A stretch of DNA of 64,000 nt from Oenococcus sp. UCMA 16435 (GTDB lineage Bacteria; Bacillota; Bacilli; Lactobacillales; Lactobacillaceae): positions 806,001 through 870,000 of the forward strand of contig CP030868.2 of assembly GCA_004010835.2 (NCBI GenBank). The letters are read 5' to 3'. The notes beneath the pieces are model-generated. The model did not search any database, was not told the origin of the DNA, and saw only the letters and a list, made by a program, of their open reading frames with translations. Shown here piece by piece: positions 37,122-46,542 of the stretch. The first letter of the stretch is position 1; every line of letters starts with the position of its first letter. Both the position numbers and the translations under genes were made by a program.

Positions 37122-38075
37122 ATGAATTGGGTAACTCTAACAAATGAGCCATGGATGCCAATTGGAGCCGACAAAGCCAAGGAAGACTTTGCAAAAATCG
37201 CTGAAAATCTTGGTTTTGGAATTCTAAAAATTGATCGTGCCAAAAAAACAGTTGATTTATCGATTTTAAAAACCGGTGATTTGATAATTCATCAATATCC
37301 TAGTTATTTGGGCGATCAATGGGAATTGGATTTTCAAAAAGAACTAAAAGAAATAGGCGGCAGGACAGCAATTTTAATTCATGATTTTGAAGCGTTCAGA
37401 ATTCATGGATATGAATCCAAAAAAATTGCTCTTCAAGTTTTATCCTCAGCTGATTATTTAGTTACTCATAATAAAGAAATGACGAATCGCTTATCTCGAA
37501 TAAATCAAAATATCTTTCAAATTGGGTTATTCGACTACTTAAGCTCGAAAAATCCCGAAACGACAAAAATCCCAACTTCCTTAATTTACGCGGGGAGTCT
37601 ATCGAAATCATTTTGGATTAAAAATTACTCATTAGAAATTCCAATGGATATTTTTGGTCGGCTGCCAAAGAAATGGTCGTTGCAAAAAAATAATTATCTA
37701 ACATTGCATGAACCAATTGCTCCGGATCAACTGCCGATATTTTTATATGATAAATGGGGCTTGGTCTGGGATGAAGATCGAGAAAAAAATCGAACAAATT
37801 ATCAAAACTATCAGAAAATTAATTCCCCGCATAAGTTAAGTCTTTATTTAGCCGCAAATATTCCCGTAATCGTCTGGAAAAAAGCAGCCGTTGCCAAGTT
37901 TGTTTTGGAGAACAAAATCGGTATTGCCATCAATAATTTGGAGGAAATACCTGCTGAAATTAAAAAAGCCGAGATTGATTTTGATAATCTCAGCATTTTA
38001 TCAAGAAAAATTAGAAACGGTTATTTTACAAAAAAACTGTTAGTAAAAATAATCATAAAACAAAAATCAGCCTAG
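37122..38075 (+). CDS. Gtf3-like glycosyltransferase
   Basis: The 317-residue protein has a GT-B layout. The N-terminal half holds ILIHDFEAFR near residue 86 and the C-terminal nucleotide-sugar half holds HKLSLYLAANIPVIVWKKAA near 240-259. That region is typical of Gtf3, a hexose or galactofuranose transferase family of streptococci and lactobacilli. It has no membrane segment. The Shine-Dalgarno is weak (GTTGAG) and its start is 20 bases from divergent tpiA. It converges on the 102-residue gene with a nine-base overlap. Acceptor unknown. Confidence 0.78.
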   Translation: MNWVTLTNEPWMPIGADKAKEDFAKIAENLGFGILKIDRAKKTVDLSILKTGDLIIHQYPSYLGDQWELDFQKELKEIGGRTAILIHDFEAFRIHGYESKKIALQVLSSADYLVTHNKEMTNRLSRINQNIFQIGLFDYLSSKNPETTKIPTSLIYAGSLSKSFWIKNYSLEIPMDIFGRLPKKWSLQKNNYLTLHEPIAPDQLPIFLYDKWGLVWDEDREKNRTNYQNYQKINSPHKLSLYLAANIPVIVWKKAAVAKFVLENKIGIAINNLEEIPAEIKKAEIDFDNLSILSRKIRNGYFTKKLLVKIIIKQKSA

Positions 38076-38375
38076 ACGATTATCGTTAAGAATTGCTTGC
38101 ATTTCCTTTTGTATTTCAGGTGGTTTTTTCCATTCTTCCCAACTCGTCATTGAAAAACCAGGATCCGAATAATGATCATTAATATATCTTTCGACTTTTT
38201 CGACATGGTTTGAATGGGGGATATTCAATTTCAAAATTCTAACTTGTTTAATAAAATTTTTCTCGGCAGCATATTCGGCTCGGCCATTCATAACGATATT
38301 TCCCAACTCATCATAAACCGAACCGTCCAAACGAGTGATCTCTTGGACGAGATCAAAAACCATATAATTAGCCAT
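38067..38375 (-). CDS. Uncharacterised 102-residue protein downstream of cdaR
   Basis: I do not recognise this family. It is soluble, acidic-aromatic in places (TSWEEWKKPPEIQKEMQ near residues 77-93), with a predicted mixed fold and no cysteine motif. Its ATG shares a base with the cdaR stop region, so translation is coupled to cdaR. In most Firmicutes the gene here is glmM; this one does not resemble a phosphoglucosamine mutase. It overlaps the convergent Gtf3-like gene by nine bases. Confidence 0.65.
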   Translation of the reverse strand: MANYMVFDLVQEITRLDGSVYDELGNIVMNGRAEYAAEKNFIKQVRILKLNIPHSNHVEKVERYINDHYSDPGFSMTSWEEWKKPPEIQKEMQAILNDNRLG

Positions 38376-39400
38376 TATTTCCCTTCTGAACTAGAACTTG
38401 AACTGGAACTAGCATCCGTCCGAGCCGTAATCGAAATTTCAACTGCTTTTGGCGTGATTTCGTCGATTCCCTTTGGCAAAGCCGGTTTAACCGTAATAAC
38501 TCCACCCGATGTACTGATTTCATTCATATCAACAGTCACCGGAATCGAATCGATTTTGTCAACCGAAGTTTTATCACCGGTGATTTGAACACTTGAAGAG
38601 CTCAAGGTGACATTATAGTTCGACATCGATTTAGATCCGGTAAACTTAGGATTCAAAGAAACTGTTTTTGTTTCTTTACTGCCATCGTTAACAGCAAATT
38701 CGCTAGTAACATCGAGTGTTGCAGCAACTGAACTGGGACTAATTTCTACGGAAACAACCGAACCATTTTTGTCAACGGCTTTCAAAGCAATATTTTTGCT
38801 AATACTTGCCTGCGTATTTGCCGGAACATTCAAACTCGTCGAAATATGGTTAACGACTTTAACCAAATCCGAAGGACCGGTAACTGTTGCTTTTGTTTGC
38901 GAAATCTTAAAACCAGAAACAACATATTTGCTGGCAATATTATCCCGATTATAAGTCGCAACAATTGGTACGCTCTTAGAAATTTTTCTAGAAACGTTCA
39001 CCGTCAAGCTTGACGGATCAAGCGTCTTAGCTAACGTATCAGACAAGCCTGTCAACTTAAGAGAAACATTTTGTGAACCGATTTTTGGTTTTTCCAAATT
39101 AATTGTCGCTCGAATCGTTTGCGAATTTTGCGCTGCCGTAATTAGTCCTGAAGGCCCAGTTATTTTCACTTTGATTGTCTGTGGAACACCTGATACATAA
39201 TATTTATTCTCGTTCATGTTGACATTAACCGGAACATTAATGTCGGTTGTTTGCGTTGTAATCAATTCATTTTGTTGGCTTTTGCTGCTTCGGACGGTGC
39301 CGGTTGTTCCAGTAACATAAGCAAACAGGACAATTGCCAAAATGAGTGTAACGAGCAGTTGGAACCATTTTTTCCGCAAAAGAGAATTAATGTACTTCAT
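38375..39400 (-). CDS. cdaR: CdaA regulator CdaR (YbbR-repeat protein)
   Basis: I start at ATG 39400 (MKYINSLLRKKW), giving 341 residues, 13-14 bases after GGGAGG. One N-terminal membrane helix (about residues 12-30) anchors an extracellular region of about three YbbR repeats, followed by a Ser-rich tail. CdaR binds and modulates the diadenylate cyclase CdaA. The gene overlaps cdaA by 14 bases, the expected cdaA-cdaR pair. Confidence 0.9.
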   Translation of the reverse strand: MKYINSLLRKKWFQLLVTLILAIVLFAYVTGTTGTVRSSKSQQNELITTQTTDINVPVNVNMNENKYYVSGVPQTIKVKITGPSGLITAAQNSQTIRATINLEKPKIGSQNVSLKLTGLSDTLAKTLDPSSLTVNVSRKISKSVPIVATYNRDNIASKYVVSGFKISQTKATVTGPSDLVKVVNHISTSLNVPANTQASISKNIALKAVDKNGSVVSVEISPSSVAATLDVTSEFAVNDGSKETKTVSLNPKFTGSKSMSNYNVTLSSSSVQITGDKTSVDKIDSIPVTVDMNEISTSGGVITVKPALPKGIDEITPKAVEISITARTDASSSSSSSSEGK

Positions 39401-40280
39401 CCGAACCCGAACCTCCCTTGGAATCATCATGGTGATTGTTATCATTTTTCTTTTTTGAAGAACCAGCGACCCAACTAGCTAAATTAGCGAAAACATCACT
39501 GCGATTCTTCTCGTTTTCCGGAATTAAACGATCACGCAAAAACTGATCATATTTTTCCGGTTTTAAACTACGATATAAAACGCCTTTTTGAGCAATTGAA
39601 ACTTCACCTGTTTCCTCTGAAACGATAATAACAATTGCATCGGTTGATTCGGCCAAACCCAATCCGGCTCGATGACGGGTACCTAAGTCTTTAGACGTCG
39701 ATGGATTGCTTGACAAAGGTAAATAAGCAGTTGCAGCTACCAAACGATCGGCTCTAATAATAGCCGCTCCGTCATGCAAAGGCGTATTTGGGATAAAAGT
39801 ATTGATCAAAAGAGCCGAACTAACCTGAGCATCAAGTGTTATTCCAGTATCGATTATTTCGGCCAAACTGGTCTCTTGTTCGATTGCAATTAAAGCGCCA
39901 ATTCGCCGACGGGAAAGATAAGGCAAAGCTTGATCCAAAGCTGTCATGACAATTTCTTCGGAAGGAACCGATGGTCCGGAAGGTCGAAAAAAGGATCTTG
40001 TGCCTAAATTTTCCAAAGCCCGGCGAATTTCCTGTTGAAATAAAACAACCAAAGCAATTGGGCCCCAATTAATCACTTGATCCAAAATCCAGGAAACCGT
40101 ATCAAGGCCAATCCACCAAGCGATTAAACGGACAACAATTAAAATAACGATTCCGCGAACTAACTGCATTGCCCGCGTGCCACGTACCCAATTAGCAATG
40201 TTATAAAGGACGAACCAAATAACAAGAATATCAATCAAATGAACAAGGTTTTCATATGTAAAGATATCAATTAAGTTCAT
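39387..40280 (-). CDS. cdaA: Membrane-bound diadenylate cyclase CdaA
   Basis: The 297-residue enzyme has three N-terminal membrane helices (residues about 10-85) and a DisA-N cyclase domain. The ATP-binding DGA (HDGAAII, near 168) and RHR (GTRHRAGLGLAE, near 200) motifs are both intact, so it should make cyclic-di-AMP from two ATP. That messenger controls K+ and osmolyte transport in Firmicutes. It follows the Na+/H+ antiporter by 15 bases and precedes cdaR. A polar His/Asp/Ser-rich tail follows residue 275. Confidence 0.95.
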   Translation of the reverse strand: MNLIDIFTYENLVHLIDILVIWFVLYNIANWVRGTRAMQLVRGIVILIVVRLIAWWIGLDTVSWILDQVINWGPIALVVLFQQEIRRALENLGTRSFFRPSGPSVPSEEIVMTALDQALPYLSRRRIGALIAIEQETSLAEIIDTGITLDAQVSSALLINTFIPNTPLHDGAAIIRADRLVAATAYLPLSSNPSTSKDLGTRHRAGLGLAESTDAIVIIVSEETGEVSIAQKGVLYRSLKPEKYDQFLRDRLIPENEKNRSDVFANLASWVAGSSKKKNDNNHHDDSKGGSGSDEVH

Positions 40281-40295
40281 TGATTTTAGTATAAC

Positions 40296-42413
40296 TTAAC
40301 TACCGTTGTCCGAAAGCGTCGATGTCTCGGCGAAATTTATTTCCTGCAATAACTTAATTCCCAAATGACGAGGAATTCGTTTTGCCTCGAATAATTGTTG
40401 AATTGAATCTCTTTCGGCATTAATTGCAAGAAGTGACAATCCCATCAAAGAAGCGTCATAGCTCTTATTAAAAGTCTTACTGGCTTTGATTCTTGCCAAC
40501 CAGCTTCGATAGTTAATAATTATGTTAAAAGCCGCCTGACGGGCGATATTATCAATTTTTTTGTTATCCAAATGAGCAGCTAAAGTTTTGATTCCGGATT
40601 TGGCTCTCGCTCGATGGACCATCAAATTTTCCTTCTTTGCCTGAGTTGAATTAACTCTGGTGACCTGCATCTCGACAAGTTGCAAGCTACGTCTGACCAC
40701 ACGTAAAAACCATTGGAAAGAAAAACTGCGTCGATGGCCGATATCTTTTAACGACCATTTGACACCGAGCATATTTGCATGATAAACAGCCGGTGATAAC
40801 TTCTTTTGCCTATATAACTCCTCGATTACTTCAATTTCTGCATTTAAAGCAATCACTCGGTAAGCCTGTTCTTTAGCAACAAGTTTTTTAGCCCGTCGAT
40901 GATTGATTTTAACTTGCAAATCATTAATCTTTTGTTGGCGTTCATAGACCAGATCGTAAACAGCAGCCTGGCGAGCATTAACAACCTCATCGCCGGCAGC
41001 AAGATCAGTTAGTTCCGATTTAAGAGCTTGAATACCTGATTGCAACTGAAAAATTCTCGCGGCTTCTTCGCTCATAAAGCGGCTTCTGCGTTCCCTTTGG
41101 CCAAACTCGTTAATATTAAAATCGGATTCCTGATCAATTAACTGAACATCAACTGGAAGATTGGAAACCGGTCCGCCACGTTTTACCAAAATCGGCAACA
41201 TAATCGAAGCAACAATCAAAGAAAGAATAACAACAACACCGGCAATAAAAACCATTAGATAATAATCAGGGAAATCATTCCCAGAAACCGACTGAATTGA
41301 CAAAACAGCTGCTAGAGCAATCGCTCCACGAACGCCAGAAACAGCCATAATGGCTGACCCAATGATCGAAGGGGCATTTGAGTCTTTTGGATTTCGCTTG
41401 TAACTCAAATACTCATTAGCATAGGTCCAGATTGCTCTAATAATAAAAACAACGAACCAAACCATAATTCCATAAATAATTCCTCTAAAGAGATCTAGAT
41501 CGCCATCAATAATTGCATCCTTATACGCATGCGGAAATTGCATCCCCAATAAAATAAAGATCGTGCCGTTAAGGATAAAAGCTAGCGTTCGCCAAATCGT
41601 TTCCGATAAAACGTCAAACTCAAAACTAGAATTGTAATCAGCATTATTCCGTAGCTTTGTTAAAATGCCAGCCACTACAACCGCGATAACTCCAGAAGAA
41701 TGTTCTACATCTTCAGCAATATAAAATATCAAAAAAGGTACAAGAACATTAATAATAACCTGCAAAATCTCATCGCCAGCGCCGTGTTTACGAATAAATT
41801 CAGTTCCCCAGTCAAGAATTGAAATTAAAATGAATCCTGTCAAAGCACCAACTAAAGAAATGTAAATGAAGTTGAAAAAAGCATCATGCAAGACAAAAGA
41901 ACCAAGCATTGTCGCTGAAACAGCATACTTGAAAGCAACCAATCCGGAAGCATCGTTTAGTAAGCTTTCACCCATTAAAACATGCAAAAGATTTTGTGGA
42001 ATTTTAATTCGCGAAAGAATCGTACCCACAGCAACTGGATCAGTTGGCGACAAAGCAGCCGCCAAAGCAATACTTACTGAAAGGGGCAAAATTGGTATCA
42101 ACAAATGAACTAACCAACCGCCGCCAAGAGCAGTTACAAAAACAAGAATGATTGCATTGGCAATAATCGGTGCTTTCAGCTGCCAGAGTTCTCTTTTCGG
42201 AAATCGCCAAGCGTCATGAAAAAGCAAAGGCGCAATAAATAAAAGCAGGAACCATTCGGTATCCAAACCAATACTGCCCTTAATATAAAAAGACAGCCCA
42301 ACTCCGAAAACAATTTGGAGCAGGCTTACCGGAATCAATGGAAAAAAATGCGCAATTAAACTACTAATGACAATCAAAGAGATAATAATTGGAAATAACA
42401 ATAAAAGTTCCAT
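40296..42413 (-). CDS. Na+/H+ antiporter, CPA1 (NhaP) family
   Basis: The 705-residue protein has about twelve membrane helices in its first 420 residues, including ALSPTDPVAVGTIL and GESLLNDASGLVAF with the ion-binding Asp pair of CPA1 exchangers. The last 270 residues are cytosolic, helical and charged, likely regulatory. It expels Na+ in exchange for H+. Its ATG overlaps the murB stop (TAATG), and cdaA follows, so wall synthesis, Na+ export and c-di-AMP are on one transcript. Confidence 0.9.
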   Translation of the reverse strand: MELLLLFPIIISLIVISSLIAHFFPLIPVSLLQIVFGVGLSFYIKGSIGLDTEWFLLLFIAPLLFHDAWRFPKRELWQLKAPIIANAIILVFVTALGGGWLVHLLIPILPLSVSIALAAALSPTDPVAVGTILSRIKIPQNLLHVLMGESLLNDASGLVAFKYAVSATMLGSFVLHDAFFNFIYISLVGALTGFILISILDWGTEFIRKHGAGDEILQVIINVLVPFLIFYIAEDVEHSSGVIAVVVAGILTKLRNNADYNSSFEFDVLSETIWRTLAFILNGTIFILLGMQFPHAYKDAIIDGDLDLFRGIIYGIMVWFVVFIIRAIWTYANEYLSYKRNPKDSNAPSIIGSAIMAVSGVRGAIALAAVLSIQSVSGNDFPDYYLMVFIAGVVVILSLIVASIMLPILVKRGGPVSNLPVDVQLIDQESDFNINEFGQRERRSRFMSEEAARIFQLQSGIQALKSELTDLAAGDEVVNARQAAVYDLVYERQQKINDLQVKINHRRAKKLVAKEQAYRVIALNAEIEVIEELYRQKKLSPAVYHANMLGVKWSLKDIGHRRSFSFQWFLRVVRRSLQLVEMQVTRVNSTQAKKENLMVHRARAKSGIKTLAAHLDNKKIDNIARQAAFNIIINYRSWLARIKASKTFNKSYDASLMGLSLLAINAERDSIQQLFEAKRIPRHLGIKLLQEINFAETSTLSDNGS

Positions 42414-43334
42414 TAATTCTCAGTGAAGCCCTTTCCGATCATTTTTATTTCAAGTTCCATGTCGATACCATTTTTTTCTTTAATCGTATGTTTGACCAAA
42501 TTAATTAAATCTAAATAGTCTTCGCTCTTGGCATGATCAATGTTAACAATAAAATTAGCATGTTTAGTTGAAAGCTGGGCGCCCCCGATCTGAACTCCCT
42601 GAAGTCCGGCATCGGAAACCAATTTCCCGGCATAATACCCACTCGGACGTTTAAAGACCGAACCATTTGACGGTAAATTCAATGGTTGCTTATCAATTCT
42701 TCGCAAATTGAATTCGTCCATCCAGCGTCGAATTTCCTCTGGCCTATCACGCTTAAGTTCAAAAGTCGCTTGAATAATATAGTAATCATTTTTCTGAATT
42801 CCGGAATTACGATAGGAAAAACCAAGTTTTTCTTTTGTTAGAATCGTTGGTCTGCCGCTTTTGTCCAAAGCAACCACACTCTTAAGACAATCAGCTGTAT
42901 TCCCGCCATAGGCACCGGCATTCATATAGACGGCACCGCCAACCGACCCCGGAAGGCCGGCCGCCCATTCAAGACCGGATAAAGCGTGTTCATAAGCAAA
43001 TTCGGAAACGGAAATCATATCAATTCCAGCATCGGCGACAATTTCATGACCGTTAATTTTAACCCTCTTCATTTCGCTTGTAATAATTACCAGTCCCTGA
43101 ACTCCTTGATCCGAAATAAGCATATTGCTTAACTGACCCAGCACGTGCACAGGAAGTTTCTCGCGACTAGCGGCGACCAATAATTTTTCCATTTCCCGTT
43201 CATTCTTGGGAAAAGATAAATAATCAACCACTCCACCGACTTGGGCAAAAGCGTATTCGGCAATTGGCTTATCCTTGTATATCTCAATATTAGAAAATTG
43301 TTTAGTAAAGTCTTCGATATATTGATTTTATCAT
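42413..43334 (-). CDS. murB: UDP-N-acetylenolpyruvoylglucosamine reductase, frameshift next to the start
   Basis: MurB reduces enolpyruvyl-UDP-GlcNAc to UDP-MurNAc with FAD and NADPH. GLEWAAGLPGSVGGAVYMNAG, SYRNSG and the C-terminal region are intact. A GTG start at 43231 would drop the conserved first 35 residues. These are readable upstream in the same frame (IAEYAFAQVGGVVDY) but have no ATG, GTG or TTG. The ATG at 43334 fits if one A is removed from the AAAA run (plus-strand T 43326-43329), giving MINQYIEDF. So the copy as given has a +1 shift or uses an unusual start. Confidence 0.82.
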
Positions 43335-43366
43335 TGCTCGTAATCATGATGGTTTAGACTGGCTTT

Positions 43367-44188
43367 ATGAACTTTATTTCTTGGAATATTGATAGTCTAA
43401 ACGCGGCAATTCAGCACAAGTCTCCACGAGGAGAACTTACTTATAAGATTCTTGAAAAAATTGCGGCCGCCAAACCTGATTTCTTTTCAATTCAGGAAAC
43501 CAAACTGCCGGAAAACGGTTTGAACAAAAAACAGGATGAAGTTTTAGAAGAACTTTTCCCCAATTATCTACGCTTTGTCAAAAATAGTACCCCACCAGCA
43601 AAAAAAGGTTATGCCGGTGTAATGACCCTTGCAAAAGAAGCCCCGATTTCTTATGACAAACCAGTGATCGATGCACCCGACACAATGGATCAAGAAGGGC
43701 GAATCGTCACTTTGGAATATCCTGATTTTTACTTATTAAATGTTTATACGCCCAATTCCGGCGACGCATTAAGAAGATTACCCGAGCGTGGAATATGGGA
43801 CGACCAGTTCAGGCATTATATAAGCGACTTATCCGAACGAAAAACAGTTATTTTTTCCGGCGATTTAAACGTTGCTCATGAAGAAATCGACTTGAAGAAT
43901 TCCGCAAGCAACCACAACTCGGCTGGTTTTACAGATCAAGAAAGAGATAAATTTAGCAAACTGCTATCAGCTGGTTTTACAGATAGCTGGCGCTTACAGC
44001 ATCCAAAACAAATCGCCTATTCTTGGTGGAGCCAACGAAATCGGCTTGCAAAAACAAATAATGCCGGTTGGCGGATTGATTATTATATTGTCAGCGACTC
44101 GGTCAAAGACAAAATAGTTCAGACAGGAATGCTTGATACAGGTATTCGTGCTGACCATGCACCAATTTATTTGAAAATGAATCTTTAA
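43367..44188 (+). CDS. exoA: Exodeoxyribonuclease III / AP endonuclease (ExoA type)
   Basis: The 273-residue enzyme has the EEP nuclease motifs SIQETKLPE (metal Glu, residues 41-49), NVYTPNSG, GDLNVAHEEIDL and the C-terminal RADHAPI catalytic His. It cuts at abasic sites and removes 3' blocks in base-excision repair. It is divergent from murB with only 32 bases between the ATG at 43334 and this start, and it converges with telA with a four-base overlap. Confidence 0.93.
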   Translation: MNFISWNIDSLNAAIQHKSPRGELTYKILEKIAAAKPDFFSIQETKLPENGLNKKQDEVLEELFPNYLRFVKNSTPPAKKGYAGVMTLAKEAPISYDKPVIDAPDTMDQEGRIVTLEYPDFYLLNVYTPNSGDALRRLPERGIWDDQFRHYISDLSERKTVIFSGDLNVAHEEIDLKNSASNHNSAGFTDQERDKFSKLLSAGFTDSWRLQHPKQIAYSWWSQRNRLAKTNNAGWRIDYYIVSDSVKDKIVQTGMLDTGIRADHAPIYLKMNL

Positions 44189-45324
44189 TTATTTTTTTGA
44201 TTTCTTGAGTTGCCGGTTGAATTATGATCATCGGCAATTTTCTTTAATTCTGCTTTCATTTGATTCTCTAATTGCAACAGATCATTTTCCGCACTAGCGC
44301 GCCTTTGACGGCCGTCATTTTGGATTTGAATCGTTTGCTGGATCGTATCAATTAAATTCTGTTGAGACTTTTTTAACGATCCGATATCTACTACACCGCG
44401 TTCACTCTCCTTGGCAGTTTCAAGAGAAGACTGTTTTAACATTTCCGAATTCTGTTCCAATAAATGATTGGTTGTTTCAGAAACAGCCTTTTGTGTATTT
44501 ACAGCATCACGCTGTTTAAAAAGTGTCAAAGCAATTGCGATTTGATTTTTCCACAAAGGAATCGCCGTATTAATTGACGATTGAATTTTTTCAGATAATT
44601 GGCGGTTGGTGGTCTGAACCAATCTAATCTGTGGAGCCTGTTGAATAGCAATTTGGCGGGTTAGTTTCAAATCGAAATTCCGTTTTTCCAAAGTCGTCAA
44701 AGTCTGATAAACATCTTGGACCGTCTGAGCATCCAATTGATTTTGCGTCTTGGTAGCTCGTTTTTGCGCCGATGTCAAGATATTGTCGCGAATGTCCTTT
44801 TCCTTGACCTCAGCACCAGCAATATATAAATTCAGCTGATTATAGTAATCAAGGTTTCTTTGATAAAGGCCTTCGAGCATTTCATTGTCGTTCATTAAAC
44901 CTTGACGCTGGTTGGTTAATTGAGCAGCCGCTTTATCGATTTGTTCGCCAACTTTTTCATATTTTGCTTGAATTTCAAGTGCCGAACGGCGAACTCGTCC
45001 AAAAATTTTCGAAATCAAGCCTTCTTTTTGCGGCGACAACTCCTCTGGCTTGCTTTCACTGATTGTCACAACTAAATCCCGCAAATTGTCGCCAATAGAA
45101 CCAAGCTCCTTATTTGAAACCTGATTCAAAACATTTTGCGAAAAATCGGATATTTCTTTTTGAATATCAGAACCATAATTAATAATTTGTTCTTGGTCAA
45201 GACCGTCCAACTGTTTAGATAGTTCCCTGGCCTTTGCTTGTTGATCGGGACTTAAACTTGGCAAAATAGGTCTCTTCGGGTCAACTTGATTCGTTTCTCC
45301 AGTTCCGTTGTTTAAATTTGCCAT
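44185..45324 (-). CDS. TelA/KlaA-family protein (toxic anion resistance)
   Basis: The 379-residue cytosolic protein is mostly helical and Gln/Asn-rich, with long coiled-coil stretches (about residues 120-360) and the family features GLISKIFG and NDNEMLEGLYQRN. TelA proteins are tied to tellurite, nisin and envelope stress tolerance; the biochemical role is unclear. ATCCTCCTAAACG on the plus strand gives a good Shine-Dalgarno. It is eight bases downstream of the membrane-protein gene at 45333-46463, and the two likely act together. Confidence 0.88.
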   Translation of the reverse strand: MANLNNGTGETNQVDPKRPILPSLSPDQQAKARELSKQLDGLDQEQIINYGSDIQKEISDFSQNVLNQVSNKELGSIGDNLRDLVVTISESKPEELSPQKEGLISKIFGRVRRSALEIQAKYEKVGEQIDKAAAQLTNQRQGLMNDNEMLEGLYQRNLDYYNQLNLYIAGAEVKEKDIRDNILTSAQKRATKTQNQLDAQTVQDVYQTLTTLEKRNFDLKLTRQIAIQQAPQIRLVQTTNRQLSEKIQSSINTAIPLWKNQIAIALTLFKQRDAVNTQKAVSETTNHLLEQNSEMLKQSSLETAKESERGVVDIGSLKKSQQNLIDTIQQTIQIQNDGRQRRASAENDLLQLENQMKAELKKIADDHNSTGNSRNQKNN

Positions 45325-45332
45325 TCATCCTC

Positions 45333-46463
45333 CTAAACGGTCATACTTTTATGTTTGCTATGCGATTTTAAAGTTTGAACTCGCAGGTATAATTTTTTGA
45401 TTTCAAGTGGACTGATCAATTTATGGCCACTTTCGCTATCAGCAATCAAAAGATCTAAATCATATCCGTTGGCTAGCTTCAAATTTAATTTTAACTGGCT
45501 TGGACGCTTTAAATCATCAACTTTAATATCACTTATATTTTCCCAAGGAACTTGCAAAATTTTCGTACCATTTTTCGAAATTATCCAAGGCTTGGAAAAT
45601 TCAAATCCGTAGGCAGTAAATTGGCCAAAAGCCTGCTTATTTTTTCCATTTTTCTTGAAAATAGCAATCGGTGTTAAATCAATCGAGGTCCCCTCATCAG
45701 CAACTCTTGACTGATTCAAATATTCGTCGAACTTATTTTTGGCGCTGCTTAAAACCGAATTTGTCGTGTCCAAAACGGAATCGGCAAAACGATCAATCCC
45801 GTTAACAGCACCGACATAATTATCATTTCGATCGTTTTCCCGGAAGATATCCGGATTATTCTTTCCTGTTCCCGACTGAATATAAGAATCAACAATTTTC
45901 TTTAACTCAGGAATTGCAATTCCTTTTACATCATTTTGCTTAATCGTAAAAGATCCATCAAGTGTTGCAACATACAGCTGATAATTTAGCCCTTCAGTAG
46001 AAACCTCGGTATAATAAACCCGCGACCAATCATAGATCAGCTTGTGACGTAAAAAATATTTGTGGTCAACACGTACAAGACCGAAATCACTGATTTCCAA
46101 GTATGTCCAGCGCCGAAAAGCTGTTATCAAGAAATAGCCGGCAATCAGGCAAAAAGTGAATATCAGTGTATAAGAAAGCCAATTTGTTTGAACCTTGATA
46201 AACCAATAAAGTGGCAGAACCGCCAAAAAGGAAATTATAAGTTTCCACCAGTCGTGTTTGTAAACCAAAACACCGGTTTTGTTCTTGACTCTTCGGGCAA
46301 TTTTCTTTGAAATTTGGTTGTGCCTTTCTACCCCGTGATAGATTATATATAAAATCGCCAAAGGTACAATTAAAGAGAAAGCTATCCCAAGGAGAGCCCC
46401 AAGAAGGTTAAAAAGCAAATATACGGCAACGATCCAGAAAATGATTTTCCAAAGGTTCTTCAT
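45333..46463 (-). CDS. Uncharacterised membrane protein paired with TelA
   Basis: The 376-residue protein has two N-terminal helices (residues about 5-45) and two more near 70-115. Two predicted beta-rich modules follow, resembling bacterial PH-like domains (SDFGLVRVDHKY near 128 and WENISDIKVDDL near 314). The region between (about 205-260) is polar and probably disordered. I do not recognise a named family. In many Firmicutes telA sits beside xpaC; this protein lacks XpaC features. It starts its transcript with telA. Confidence 0.7.
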   Translation of the reverse strand: MKNLWKIIFWIVAVYLLFNLLGALLGIAFSLIVPLAILYIIYHGVERHNQISKKIARRVKNKTGVLVYKHDWWKLIISFLAVLPLYWFIKVQTNWLSYTLIFTFCLIAGYFLITAFRRWTYLEISDFGLVRVDHKYFLRHKLIYDWSRVYYTEVSTEGLNYQLYVATLDGSFTIKQNDVKGIAIPELKKIVDSYIQSGTGKNNPDIFRENDRNDNYVGAVNGIDRFADSVLDTTNSVLSSAKNKFDEYLNQSRVADEGTSIDLTPIAIFKKNGKNKQAFGQFTAYGFEFSKPWIISKNGTKILQVPWENISDIKVDDLKRPSQLKLNLKLANGYDLDLLIADSESGHKLISPLEIKKLYLRVQTLKSHSKHKSMTV

Positions 46464-46514
46464 ACCTATATTTTATCTGAATTTGCAACACTTTTTTGTA
46501 TCGTAATAAATAAG

Positions 46515-46540
46515 AAACCCGCTGTGTCTCAGTGGGTTAT
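46515..46540 (-). terminator. Terminator-like hairpin after the small charged gene
   Basis: On the minus strand AACCC-A-CTG and CAG-C-GGGTT pair with one internal mismatch, then TTCTTATTT follows. It lies just past the stop at 46543. Confidence 0.55.
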
Positions 46541-46542
46541 AT

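Noticed and set aside
37102..37194. N-terminal extension of the triosephosphate isomerase
   Set aside because: The extra 31 residues do not resemble Tpi and come from the divergent gene's start; MRKPIIIANWKMN is the family's normal start.
43129..43347. Separate 72-codon gene upstream of murB
   Set aside because: It overlaps the conserved murB frame; its start is better read as the displaced start region of murB.
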